Below, piece by piece: positions 8,837 through 17,377 of a DNA stretch of 18,877 nt. Within the stretch, counting starts at the first letter, position 1; each line of letters begins with the position of its first letter. The DNA lies in contig CADWAF010004742.1 in the NCBI GenBank assembly GCA_902984215.1, positions 1 to 18,877 of the forward strand, in the 5' to 3' direction. Source of the DNA: Willaertia magna (lineage: Eukaryota > Heterolobosea > Eutetramitea > Acrasida > Naegleriidae). Made by a program: the position numbers and the translations under genes. The notes under the pieces are model-generated. The model searched no databases, was not told the DNA's origin, and saw nothing but the letters and a program-made list of their open reading frames with translations.

Positions 8837-11800
8837 ATGTTAAGTCCCGAATCGGAGGAAGAAGTACAATCAACAGAAGAACAAGAATATTTTTATAATC
8901 CAAATAATAATAATAATCAAAAACAACAACATAACAACGAAGATGATAAAAGAAGAGAAGCTAGACATGACAGTGATGATGAAGATGAGGAAGAAAATAA
9001 TAAACAATTAATAAATAGATATTTTAATGAAAGAAATGTAAATAATCAACAACTAGACTCTAATCATCATAACAATAATGCATCATCTTCCTCTTCTGCA
9101 CCACCTAGAAGGAGAAGATGGGACTCTAAAGTAAAAGTTTCTAATAATTCCGAAGAAAATAAAGAAGATGAAGAAGAAGGAACAATAATTCAAGAAAAGA
9201 AACATAAAAGATATGATGAATTTGAAGAAAGACCTAAAAAACAAATGAAATCCGCTTGGGATGAACAAGGGGAAGATGAAGTTGATGATGACATTAATAG
9301 TTTCACAACAACAAAATCTTCAACAACAACTAGATCTAGTGGTGGACTTTCACCTCTTTCCTTTACTACATCCGATGCTTCAGATGATGATTTTAGATCT
9401 TCATTTGAAGAAAGTTATAGAAGAGGAGATAAGTGGAATAGACAAACTACCAGTAGTAGTTCTTCTTCTTCTTCGCAAATGATGCCTGGAGATGCTACAC
9501 CAAAATATGTAGGTAAGTGGGATCAAATTGATAAGACCCCTGTTATAACAGCAGGTGGTAGTTCATCCGCAGCAACTCCTCTCATGTTACATACACCTAG
9601 GAATGGCAGTTCTTCTTCTTCAGTAAGGGGAAATGTTATTTCAACACCTTTAGGAAGTATGACGCCACAAGAATATACGCAACGTAAGATTGAACAAGAT
9701 ATTGAGGCTAGAAATAGATATTTATCGGATGAAGAGTTGGATTCAATGTTACCAACGGAAGGCTATGAAGTGTTAAAACCTCCAGAGAATTATATACCAA
9801 AACGTAAGAATAAGGCTGTAACTGGAGAAGGTTCTTCTTCTGTTTCTGCTACTCCTTTACAAGGTTCTGCAACACCTTATTATACAATTCCTGAAGAAGG
9901 TATTATGTCGGCTTATGGTATTCCTTTGAATACAACATTAGGGCCTGATATGCCTGATTTAAAACCAGATGATATTCAATATTTTGGTAAAATTCTTGAA
10001 GAGAAGGATGAAAAGGAGATGGATGATGAAGAGATATTAGAAAGAAAGATTTTACGTTTATTATTAAAGATTAAGAATGGAAATCCTCAAATGAGAAAAC
10101 AAGCAATGAAATATATAACTGAACATGCTAGAGAATTAGGTGCTGGTCCTTTGTTAAATAATATTTTACCTGTTGTGATGTCTCCTACATTAGAAGAACA
10201 GGAAAGACATTTATTAGTTAAGTTAATTGATAGAATTTTATATAAATTAGATGATTTGGTAAGACCTTATGTTCACAAAATATTGTTAGTCACTCAACCA
10301 ATGTTGATTGAAGAAGATTATTACACTAGAGTAGAAGGTAGAGAAATTATTGCTAATCTTGCTAAAGCAGCTGGTTTACACACAATGATTGCTGCAATGA
10401 GACCTGATATTGATCACAGTGAAGAATACATGAGAAATACAACTAGTAGAGCTTTTGCTGTTGTCGCTAGTGCACTAGGTATTCAAAATATAATTCCATT
10501 CTTAAAGGCAGTTTGTAAACATAAAAAAACATGGGAAGCACGTCACACTGGTATTCGTATCGTACAACAAATTGCTGCCTTAGTTGGTTGTGGTATTTTA
10601 CCATATTTAACTGATTTAGTTGAAATTATTAAAGATGGGTTTTATGATAAAGAGGCTAGAGTTAGAACAATGACTGGTTTAGCAATTGCTGCGTTAGCTC
10701 AATCTGCTGCACCCTATGGCATTGAATCTTTTGATTGTGTATTAAAACCTTTATGGAAAGGTTTGGAAATTAGTAAAGGAAAGATGTTAGCAGCTTATAT
10801 TAAAGCAATTGGTTATATTATTCCACTAATGGATGCTGAACAAGCTAAAAAGTATACTACTGCAGTTATTGACCATATTGTAAGACAATTTAGTAGTCAA
10901 GAAGAAGAAATGAGAAGAATTGTATTAAAAGCTATTGCACAATGTGTTTCAACAGAAGGTATTGATGCACAGTTTGTTAAAGAACACATTATACCTACAT
11001 TCTTTACTAGTTTCTGGGATAGAAGTATGGCTCAAGAAAGAAGAAATTATAATCAATTAGTCGAGACAACAGTTGCTTTGGCAAATAATGTAGGTGCATC
11101 CTTAGTTGTTGGTGAACTAGTAAATAATTTAAAAGATGACAGTGAACCATTTAGACATATGGTTTTAGAAACTATAATGAAAATATTACAAAGTTTAGGA
11201 ACTTCTGATATTAATGAACGTTTAGAAGAAGAATTAATTGATGGCTGTCTATATTGTTTTATTTCTGATCAAACTAATCCAAATGATAAAAAACAATATT
11301 ACCTTGTAATTGAAGGTTTTGCTGCTATCCTCAACGCTTTTGGTATTAGAAGTAAGAAAACGATTCCAAAGATTACTGGTCAAATAAGACATCGTTTTAG
11401 TCATAAATCAGAAAGAGTTAGACAACAAGCATCAGATTTACTTGCTGAAATTGTTCCAATAATGAAAACTTGTGGTGAAGAACATCGTTTAACACACTTT
11501 GGAATGGCCTTATATGAACAACTTACTGTTGAAGAATACCCAGAAGTACTTGGTTCAGTTTTATTGGCAATGAACGCAATTGTTGATGCATTAGAGCCAG
11601 AAGTAATGAATCCGCCAATTGGTGATATATTAACTAGATGTACACCAATCTTAAAGAATAGAAATGAAAAGGTTGAAGAAAATTTAATTAAACTAATTGG
11701 TACAATTGCAAATAAGGCACCTGATAAGGTCAGCAGTAAAGAATGGTTAAGAATTTGTTTTGATTTACTTGAAATATTAAGAGCACATAAAAAGTCAATA

Positions 11801-12661
11801 AGAAGAGCAGCTACTAAAACTTTTGGTTATATTGCAAAATGTATTGGTCCTTCTGACGTTTTAGTTACTTTACTCAGTAATTTAAGAGTTCAAGAAAGAC
11901 AGAATCGTGTTTGTACAACAGTTGCTATTGCCATTGTTTCAGAGATTTGTGGTCCTTTCACGGTTTTACCAGCCCTAATGAATGAATATAGAGTTCCAGA
12001 GTTAAATGTACAAAATGGTGTTTTAAAATCACTATCATTTCTATTTGAATATATTGGTGAACTTTCTAAAGATTATGTTTATGCAGTCACACCTTTATTA
12101 GAAGATGCCTTAATGGATAGAGATTTAGTTCACAGACAAACAGCATGTTCCGCAATTAAACATTTAGCACTTGGTATATATGGACAAGGAAAAGAAGATA
12201 TTTTAGTTCATTTACTTAATTTTGTTTGGCCAAACATCTTTGAAACACCTCCTCATGTAATTAATGCAGTTATGGAAGCCTTAGAGGCATTAAGAGTTGC
12301 ACTTGGACCTGGTATTATACTTCAATACTTACTACAAGGATTATTTAGTCCTGCAAGAAAAGTAAGAGATGCCTATTGGAAAGTTTATAATAATGTATAT
12401 ATTGGTAATCAAGAAGCAATGATACCTTTTTATCCTCGTCTTACAGATGAAGTTTCTACTTCTCCTTCTAATACTAATAGTAACAGTAATAACAATAGTA
12501 ATAACAGTAGTGATGTTGTAGATAAAAATACCAACCATAGCAACACGACAAGTGAAAATACTGGTAACGAAGAAGATGAAAGTACAAATAATAATAATCC
12601 TACTGAAATACCATTATATATGAATCATTATACAAGAACTGAACTTGATTGGTTTATATAA
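8837..12661 (+). CDS. SF3B1: Splicing factor 3B subunit 1 (SF3B1/SF3b155)
   Basis: 1274 residues, intronless, near the human length of 1304; ATG after six A, TAA stop. This is the scaffold of the U2 snRNP SF3b complex that clamps the branch-point helix. The N-terminal ~300 residues are disordered, with a U2AF-ligand-like RRRRW (91-95) and many TP dipeptides (KTP, ATP, STP, MTP), the family's phosphorylation sites. A conserved segment [11 protein letters not shown] follows, then [11 protein letters not shown] and about 20 HEAT repeats. Strong landmarks include [56 protein letters not shown], and the near-invariant [12 protein letters not shown] and [20 protein letters not shown]. An Asn/Ser-rich insert (about 1210-1250) interrupts the C-terminus before the terminal [10 protein letters not shown]. 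Confidence 0.98.
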   Translation: MLSPESEEEVQSTEEQEYFYNPNNNNNQKQQHNNEDDKRREARHDSDDEDEEENNKQLINRYFNERNVNNQQLDSNHHNNNASSSSSAPPRRRRWDSKVKVSNNSEENKEDEEEGTIIQEKKHKRYDEFEERPKKQMKSAWDEQGEDEVDDDINSFTTTKSSTTTRSSGGLSPLSFTTSDASDDDFRSSFEESYRRGDKWNRQTTSSSSSSSSQMMPGDATPKYVGKWDQIDKTPVITAGGSSSAATPLMLHTPRNGSSSSSVRGNVISTPLGSMTPQEYTQRKIEQDIEARNRYLSDEELDSMLPTEGYEVLKPPENYIPKRKNKAVTGEGSSSVSATPLQGSATPYYTIPEEGIMSAYGIPLNTTLGPDMPDLKPDDIQYFGKILEEKDEKEMDDEEILERKILRLLLKIKNGNPQMRKQAMKYITEHARELGAGPLLNNILPVVMSPTLEEQERHLLVKLIDRILYKLDDLVRPYVHKILLVTQPMLIEEDYYTRVEGREIIANLAKAAGLHTMIAAMRPDIDHSEEYMRNTTSRAFAVVASALGIQNIIPFLKAVCKHKKTWEARHTGIRIVQQIAALVGCGILPYLTDLVEIIKDGFYDKEARVRTMTGLAIAALAQSAAPYGIESFDCVLKPLWKGLEISKGKMLAAYIKAIGYIIPLMDAEQAKKYTTAVIDHIVRQFSSQEEEMRRIVLKAIAQCVSTEGIDAQFVKEHIIPTFFTSFWDRSMAQERRNYNQLVETTVALANNVGASLVVGELVNNLKDDSEPFRHMVLETIMKILQSLGTSDINERLEEELIDGCLYCFISDQTNPNDKKQYYLVIEGFAAILNAFGIRSKKTIPKITGQIRHRFSHKSERVRQQASDLLAEIVPIMKTCGEEHRLTHFGMALYEQLTVEEYPEVLGSVLLAMNAIVDALEPEVMNPPIGDILTRCTPILKNRNEKVEENLIKLIGTIANKAPDKVSSKEWLRICFDLLEILRAHKKSIRRAATKTFGYIAKCIGPSDVLVTLLSNLRVQERQNRVCTTVAIAIVSEICGPFTVLPALMNEYRVPELNVQNGVLKSLSFLFEYIGELSKDYVYAVTPLLEDALMDRDLVHRQTACSAIKHLALGIYGQGKEDILVHLLNFVWPNIFETPPHVINAVMEALEALRVALGPGIILQYLLQGLFSPARKVRDAYWKVYNNVYIGNQEAMIPFYPRLTDEVSTSPSNTNSNSNNNSNNSSDVVDKNTNHSNTTSENTGNEEDESTNNNNPTEIPLYMNHYTRTELDWFI

Positions 12662-12751
12662 AGAGATAGTTCATTAAATCTTTTTGTAAATAATTTAGAA
12701 ATAAAAATTTAAAAAAAATAATAAATTACAACCAAATTATTTCAAAAAAAA

Positions 12752-13999
12752 ATGGAAATACACGTATTTGATATTGACGATGAATTAAATAAAACACCAA
12801 GAACAATTCCATTCAATCAACCAATTAAGTTAATTGATTATGGAGCTTACTTTTTTATTATTATTACAATGAATAATGAAATTTTTTGTTTTAATAATAA
12901 TTTTCTATTTCAAATTTCACAAGTTAATACTACTAATAATAAATTTATTATGAATAATAACATTCAATATTTAAATTGTAGTAGAGATAAATTTTTTATT
13001 ATAAATAATTTAAATGAAATTTATATGAAAAAGATTGATCGTTTGGCGCTAAAAAATAATACCGTTGAAAATAAAAATATAAAAATTATTGATAAATATA
13101 ATTTTGAAAAAATTGAAAGTGATGATTTAAAGGGGAAAATTAAATTTGTAAGAAATGGAACAAATTTTTTAATGATTGTTACAAAAAATAATTCAATTTA
13201 TGGTTACGGTGAAAATAATGCCGGACAATTGGGTTTACAAAATAATAATTTTATTGAATATGTTACAAAAATAGATAAATATATACAATTAAAAGATTTA
13301 CAATGTGGTGACAATCATTCCATTTTATTAGACATTTTTGGAAATATTTTTGTAACTGGTGATAACTTTTACGGTCAACTTGGTATTTCTGATTTAAATA
13401 ATACATCAGACTTTACATAAATTAATTTACCTTTTAAAATTAAACAAATATTTGCCGATACATTTATTTCATTTATTGTAAATGAAAATAATGAACTATT
13501 TGGTTGTGGTTATAATTTGGGCGGGCAATTAGGTTTAGAAAAAACTGAAAGTATTAAAAACTTTACAAAAATTATAATTTTTGATTATGGCTGTTTAAAA
13601 AATATAAATATTAAAAATTATAATTTTTGGTTTTCTTACAATGATTGTACATTTATTACAACAGAAACCAATGAAAAATTAACAGTTTACGTTAGTGGCG
13701 GGAATAACGCTACAAGTTTAGTTCATAAATATTTTGGTTTAAAAATTAAACAAAAAAGGACAAGTATTTTATCAAAATTTGTAAATTTATTTGAAAATGT
13801 TTCGTTGAAATGTTTTGATCAAGTTACTACTACTGATTTAACTTTTAAAAATTGTAAAATATTTCCGTTAGAAGTTGCTGTAGTTGTAATAAGTGGTGAT
13901 TATAAAGTTTATAATTTAGATGAAGAAAATGAAATGGGAATGAATTGTTTAGAAAGTTTAAGGAGAAATCAATTGGTTGATGTGAATATTTTGTTGTAA
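12752..13999 (+). pseudogene. RCC1-like beta-propeller protein interrupted by an in-frame TAA
   Basis: The ATG at 12752 follows nine A. The frame is open for 222 codons, then TAA at 13418-13420, then open in the same frame to TAA at 13997-13999; 416 codons overall. RCC1 blade signatures occur on both sides of the stop: YGYGENNAGQLGL, VTGDNFYGQLGI and GCGYNLGGQLGL. The second half has no ATG near its beginning. Codon use and spacing continue smoothly, so this was one RCC1-like protein of about 415 residues. Similar proteins bind GTPases, chromatin or ubiquitin machinery; the target here is unknown. A recent nonsense mutation, a sequencing error, or removal of 13383-13532 as a 150-nt intron could each explain the stop. 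Confidence 0.7.
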
Positions 14000-14032
14000 A
14001 CAGCACTTAACAAAAAATAACACTGTTGTGAT

Positions 14033-14404
14033 TTAATCAGCACAAATTGGTGGTGCTTGATTGACAATTCCAACAAATAAAACATCTTTACTTTTTCTAT
14101 TATGCAAAATAAAACGAAATGGTCTATCTAAAATAAATGAAGGAAATTTAACGGTAAGATCTAAACCAATTGTGAAAATAAAATCAGTCACTGCTACAAC
14201 TTTTGTTCCACTTTCATTTACTTTAATAATTGATTTATGAATCATGTTTGAAATTTTAATTTCATTGTCATTATTTAAAATCATGTTAGAAAAATTTGCT
14301 AGATTTGAAAATGGAATTTTCATATTGAAAGGTTCATTTTGTAAAGTATTTGTCAATTCAGTTTGAAAATCCAATTTAAATTTTGGTATTTGAATCAATT
14401 CCAT
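14033..14404 (-). pseudogene. C-terminal part of a serpin, frameshifted from the ORF before it
   Basis: 123 codons resembling the last third of a serpin: LIQIPKFKLDF (strand 6B and the LPKFK motif), KISNMIHKSIIKVNESGTK (the VxHKxxxxVNExGT signature leading into the reactive-centre hinge), then DRPFRFILHNRKSKDVLFVG (the HPFLFxI...LFxGxV end). The hinge has Gly and Thr at P15 and P14 but Lys/Val instead of the small residues usual at P13-P9, so inhibitory activity is doubtful. It overlaps the preceding ORF by 10 bp in another frame. A 5-bp tandem repeat (TTCCA twice, 14399-14408) sits at the break; removing one copy joins the two parts as a continuous serpin. Stop is TAA. Confidence 0.7.
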
Positions 14405-15531
14405 TCCATTTTCATTGAATTATTTAAAAAATAAGAAGAAACATCACTTCTATTTAATTTATCAATAAACCATTCATTAAATTCAAATTCACTTTCTTTT
14501 GACAATTTTACTTTATTTGTTGGTGAAATAAAAGTCATTACAAAATTATCATTTTCATAAAATAAATTTAACCAATGATATTTATAATTTTCAGTGTCAA
14601 TTCCATAAAAATAAAATTCTTTTGGTTTTTCTTTTGTCATCATTGTAATTGTACTTTTTGTTTTTTGTAAAGTGTTAAATTTATGATTTAAAATGTCCAC
14701 ATTCGTCATTTCCTTATTACTGATTTCTTCATAAATTAATTCCATTTCAAATTCTAATTCTTCTGCCTCTTTTCTTTCCACTTTTCTTTCTTTTTTATTT
14801 GTTTCAATTAAATCCAATTTCATTCCCAATAAAACAATTTCATATTTTGATGTGTTTGCTTTCTTGTCAATATCTTCTTTCCAGTGGTTTACATTTTGAA
14901 AACTATCTCTATTCGTTAAATCAAAACAAATATAAAAACAATTTGCACCTCTATAATAGGCGTGTGACAATGTTCTAAATCTTTCTTGTCCAGCTGTATC
15001 CCAAATTTGTAATTTTATAATTGGATAATTCTGTCCAAGTTGATATTCTTTTATGCGAAAATCAACGACCATCGGTTCCAAACAAGTTGAGTTAAATTGT
15101 TTACAAACAGAAGCTTCTACAAAAGATGTTTTACCTACATGTAAATTCCCAACCATTAATGACTTTAAACTGTAAATATTATTGTCAATCATTAAATCTT
15201 GTTGTTTTTTATTATCGTTAAAACCAAAACAAGAAGAACTTTTATTTAATTGTTGTTGTTGCTGAAAATTAAGGGAAGGATTATCTTCAAATCTTAATGG
15301 TTGAATATTTTTAGGTAAAGTAAATAATTTACAATACATTTGCATTTCTGTCAATTTTTTTTCAATTGCATTGTCATTGTTATTTTCATTTAATAAAATT
15401 TGTAATTCAGCAAATTGATGAGCTATTTGTTGAATATATTTTCTAAATAAATATCTTTTAAATTTTTGTAATAAATTAATATTATTAAATAATTCTTTTG
15501 TATTTTTAATATTTAAAATGGAAATGTGATC
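14395..15531 (-). CDS. Rab-like GTPase domain fused to the middle of a serpin
   Basis: Open frame 15531 to TGA at 14395; the first ATG is at 15345, without the usual A-run leader. Numbering codon 1 at 15354: residues 1-66 are a Gln/Asn-rich linker; 69-76 GNLHVGKT is G1; 118-124 WDTAGQE is G3; 144-150 FDLTNRD; 178-181 MKLD replaces the NKxD of G4; 211-215 ISNKE is a G5-like SAK. There is no prenylation cysteine. From residue 221 the sequence becomes serpin: FNTLQKTKSTITMM (strand 5A and the MM of strand 3A), then the core to about 310. The first half of a serpin is absent. The frame resumes after a 5-bp duplication in the next ORF. An F-box ORF lies just upstream. This is a chimera, probably decaying. 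Confidence 0.65.
   Translation of the reverse strand, partial: DHISILNIKNTKELFNNINLLQKFKRYLFRKYIQQIAHQFAELQILLNENNNDNAIEKKLTEMQMYCKLFTLPKNIQPLRFEDNPSLNFQQQQQLNKSSSCFGFNDNKKQQDLMIDNNIYSLKSLMVGNLHVGKTSFVEASVCKQFNSTCLEPMVVDFRIKEYQLGQNYPIIKLQIWDTAGQERFRTLSHAYYRGANCFYICFDLTNRDSFQNVNHWKEDIDKKANTSKYEIVLLGMKLDLIETNKKERKVERKEAEELEFEMELIYEEISNKEMTNVDILNHKFNTLQKTKSTITMMTKEKPKEFYFYGIDTENYKYHWLNLFYENDNFVMTFISPTNKVKLSKESEFEFNEWFIDKLNRSDVSSYFLNNSMKMEWN
14694..15154 (-). repeat. Rab cassette, copy 1 of a 461-bp inverted duplication
   Basis: It matches 16425-16885 in opposite orientation over 461 bp. By hand count there are 15 differences in 422 bp (about 96% identity), but 21 in the remaining 39 bp over switch I. 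The downstream edge falls exactly at the Rab-serpin junction. Confidence 0.9.
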
Positions 15532-15697
15532 TTAAATAAGTGTGAAAATAATTATTTACAATAAATCTTCTCCAATAATTACAGACACTAGAAATTACAC
15601 AAAAAACATCAAGTGGATTTAAATATTTAATTATTTCTTCATTCCACATATCGTCCGGTAAAAAGTTGTGGCTTTTTAAATAATTATTTTCAAACAT
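15506..15697 (-). CDS. Short F-box ORF, possibly the N-terminus of the Rab-serpin chimera
   Basis: 63 residues, ATG at 15697 after nine A, TAA stop. Residues ~15-50 fit an F-box: a DMWNEEIIKYLNPLDVF first helix, then VISSVCNYWRRFI. F-box proteins link substrates to SCF ubiquitin ligases through Skp1. The ORF is too short for a normal F-box protein and has no substrate-binding domain. The next frame (15531 down to 14395) overlaps it; loss of one T from the TTTT run (15515-15518 on the plus strand) would join F-box, linker and Rab into one protein. It starts only 6 bp after the stop of the ORF ahead of it. Confidence 0.55.
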   Translation of the reverse strand: MFENNYLKSHNFLPDDMWNEEIIKYLNPLDVFCVISSVCNYWRRFIVNNYFHTYLRSHFHFKY

Positions 15698-15703
15698 TTT
15701 TTT

Positions 15704-16090
15704 TTATTGAATTTTACAAAGCCAACTTTCATTTCTTTTTCTAATTAAGGTATTCAATTTGTCAATTAAATGAGTAGCTTCTTTACCGTCAGGATTTAGC
15801 TCATAATCATTACTTGGATTTCTATTATTATCATATTTTGTAATGACAACACTGTAAGCCACAATTCTTGGTTGAAGATGAATGGCAGTATTATTTATTA
15901 AAGTATCAACTTCATTCTTTAAATCAATCCATTCTTCTTGTGTTAAAATTCTTGGTTTTGGTTCTTCAAATTCTTTTTCTGCATTAATACTTTTTTTTGC
16001 TTTTAAAGTGAAAGTATTTGTTGGTTCTTCAACAACCATAAAGATGAGACGAAGTTCAGATACAGTGAATAAAATATTTTCTTTTGGCAT
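15704..16090 (-). CDS. Hypothetical 128-residue protein, perhaps a gene remnant
   Basis: ATG at 16090, TAA at 15704-15706. The sequence is not low-complexity and reads like a folded domain: hydrophobic strand ELRLIFMVVEEP, helix LTQEEWIDLKNEVDTLI, strand RIVAYSVVITKY, helix ATHLIDKLNTLIRKRNE. I do not recognise the family. The start lacks the A-run seen before other genes, and the space upstream is occupied by the Rab remnant on the other strand, so this may be the 3' exon or remnant of a broken gene. Its stop lies 6 bp ahead of the F-box ATG. Confidence 0.45.
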   Translation of the reverse strand: MPKENILFTVSELRLIFMVVEEPTNTFTLKAKKSINAEKEFEEPKPRILTQEEWIDLKNEVDTLINNTAIHLQPRIVAYSVVITKYDNNRNPSNDYELNPDGKEATHLIDKLNTLIRKRNESWLCKIQ

Positions 16091-16392
16091 ATCAGTCAGA
16101 CAGCAATACTAGTAGGTGGATGGTGTTGCAAAGGTCTTTTTATTCTTTTTTGTGAAATTTTGAAACATTTTTGATGTGTTTTAAAAGATTTGTTTTAATT
16201 TTAGAAGTTTACTGACTTGAAGTGTTACACACTACAGACGTACAAATGTTTTTACAAAAGGTTTTTTGAGACTGTTGTGTACACAAAATGGTTTAACACT
16301 GTTTTACCTATAAAACCACATTTAATTTTAGAAAAAACAATTAAGAAGCAACTTGTAAGTAAAGCACCTTGACGATTGAGGATTTTGTTTGA
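16091..16392. other. Spacer between the hypothetical ORF and the Rab remnant
   Basis: 302 bp, T-rich on the plus strand. No ORF, tRNA or clear promoter was recognised. No upstream exon with a start codon for the plus-strand Rab copy could be supported. Confidence 0.4.
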
Positions 16393-16944
16393 ATCATACA
16401 GAAAGCCTATAGTGTACATGTAACGGTTGGGAATTTGCATGTAGGTAAAACATCTTTTGTAGAAGCTTCTGTTTTTAAAAGATGGTTTGGCACACCTTTT
16501 GGACAGGTAGGCATTGATTTTCACACAAAAGAATATCAACTTGGACAGAATTATCCAATTATTAAATTACAAATTTGGGATACAACTGGACAAGAAAGAT
16601 TTAGAACATTCTCATACGCCTATTATAGAGGTGCAAATTGTTTTTATATTTGTTTTGATTTAACGAATAGAGATAGTTTTCAAAATGTAAATCATTGGAA
16701 AGAAGATATTGACAAGAAAGCAAACACATCAAAGTATGAAATTGTTTTGTTGGGAATGAAATTGGATTTAAGTGAAACAAATATAAAAGAAAGAAAAGTG
16801 GAAAGAAAAGAGGCAGAAGAATTAGAATTTGAAATGGAATTAATTTATGAAGAAATTAGTAATAAGGAAATGATGAATGTGGACACTCCAACTTGGTATT
16901 TTGTGTTAATGCAATATTGTTTAAATCAATTTAAAAGAATTTAA
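16393..16944 (+). pseudogene. Start-less second copy of the Rab-like domain
   Basis: The frame opens after TGA at 16390-16392 and ends with TAA at 16942-16944. No in-frame ATG precedes G1 (GNLHVGKT, about 16429-16452). Switch I reads FGQVGIDFHTKE, a more Rab-like form than in the minus-strand copy. G3 is WDTTGQE (Ala to Thr), G4 is MKLD as in the other copy. Homology with the chimera stops after NVD at 16885; the last ~19 codons are unrelated and there is no prenylation cysteine. With no start codon and a random C-terminus it is best read as a pseudogene fragment, unless an unseen 5' exon is spliced to it. Confidence 0.75.
16425..16885 (+). repeat. Rab cassette, copy 2 of a 461-bp inverted duplication
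   Basis: Inverted partner of 14694-15154, of equal length, with a 1.27-kb gap between copies. No clear terminal inverted repeat or target-site duplication flanks it; a short GTTGG/CCAAC pair at the two edges is probably chance. Confidence 0.9.
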
Positions 16945-16966
16945 AGTTAACACTAGTAAAACAAAA

Positions 16967-16994
16967 GATTTTACTCTGCCGATTTTACTCTGCC
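16967..16994. repeat. Perfect 14-bp tandem duplication
   Basis: GATTTTACTCTGCC occurs twice with no spacer, 13 bp from the 3' end of the tRNA gene. Confidence 0.9.
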
Positions 16995-17006
16995 TTTAAA
17001 ACAACT

Positions 17007-17079
17007 CTCCTCCAAGTGGGCTCGAACCACTGACCTGCAGGTTAACAGCCTGACGCTCTACCGACTGAGCTATGGAGGA
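17007..17079 (-). tRNA. tRNA-Asn (anticodon GTT)
   Basis: 73 nt from 17079 to 17007. The 7-bp acceptor stem (TCCTCCA/TGGAGGA) is perfect, D stem GCTC/GAGC, anticodon loop CTGTTAA, T loop TTCGAGC on a 5-bp stem, discriminator G73 as usual for Asn. A box (TAGCTCAGTCGG) and B box (GGTTCGAGCCC) fit consensus. There is no intron and no encoded CCA. The outermost anticodon-stem pair is a T.C mismatch (27-43). A TTTT run follows within about 10 bp on the minus strand as Pol III terminator. Confidence 0.97.
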
Positions 17080-17377
17080 TCTGCTGAAATTTTCTCGATG
17101 GACCCCTGTGTGTGGTCTTAAAAAGCAAAATTGAATAGAGATTTGTCTCTTAGTTTCACCGCCTTCTAGTCTACAAAAATTAGCGAAAGCACAATATGTG
17201 CTCGAACATTGTGTTCAAAAATGAACATAAAAGTTTAAAATAATTTTTAAGTTCATAATCAAGCCTCACTAATGTCCGATTGCTTTCTTTTTACAGAGAT
17301 TATTAGAATGTATCGTTAAAAGTTATTTCAATTAAGGTAAATGATATTATTTATTAACCAAATCATCTACAAAGAAA
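17080..17377. other. Spacer between tRNA-Asn and the ependymin-like gene
   Basis: 298 bp with relatively normal base composition. It holds small hairpins (AGAGATTTGTCTCT; AGCAC-AATAT-GTGCT) and a splice-acceptor-like CACTAAT...CTTTTTACAG on the plus strand ending near 17296. No ORF was found. It probably contains the 3' UTR of the ependymin-like gene and the tRNA upstream region. Confidence 0.4.

Noticed and set aside
13418..13420. Reassignment of TAA as a sense codon
   Set aside because: TAA terminates most other genes in the window, including conserved SF3B1 and eEFSec.
14395..14397. TGA ending the Rab-serpin ORF as a selenocysteine codon
   Set aside because: Serpin similarity continues in another frame, and a 5-bp duplication explains the break. 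No SECIS-like element was identified.
16252..16539. Minus-strand ORF of 95 codons
   Set aside because: It is antisense to the Rab remnant and its upstream spacer, with no recognisable domain.
17190..17225. Second degenerate T-arm (TTCGAGC-like) upstream of tRNA-Asn
   Set aside because: The stem needs a bulge, the B box departs from consensus and no acceptor stem was found.
17262..17297. Branch point plus splice acceptor (CACTAAT...TTTTTACAG) on the plus strand
   Set aside because: No convincing donor or coding exon is nearby.
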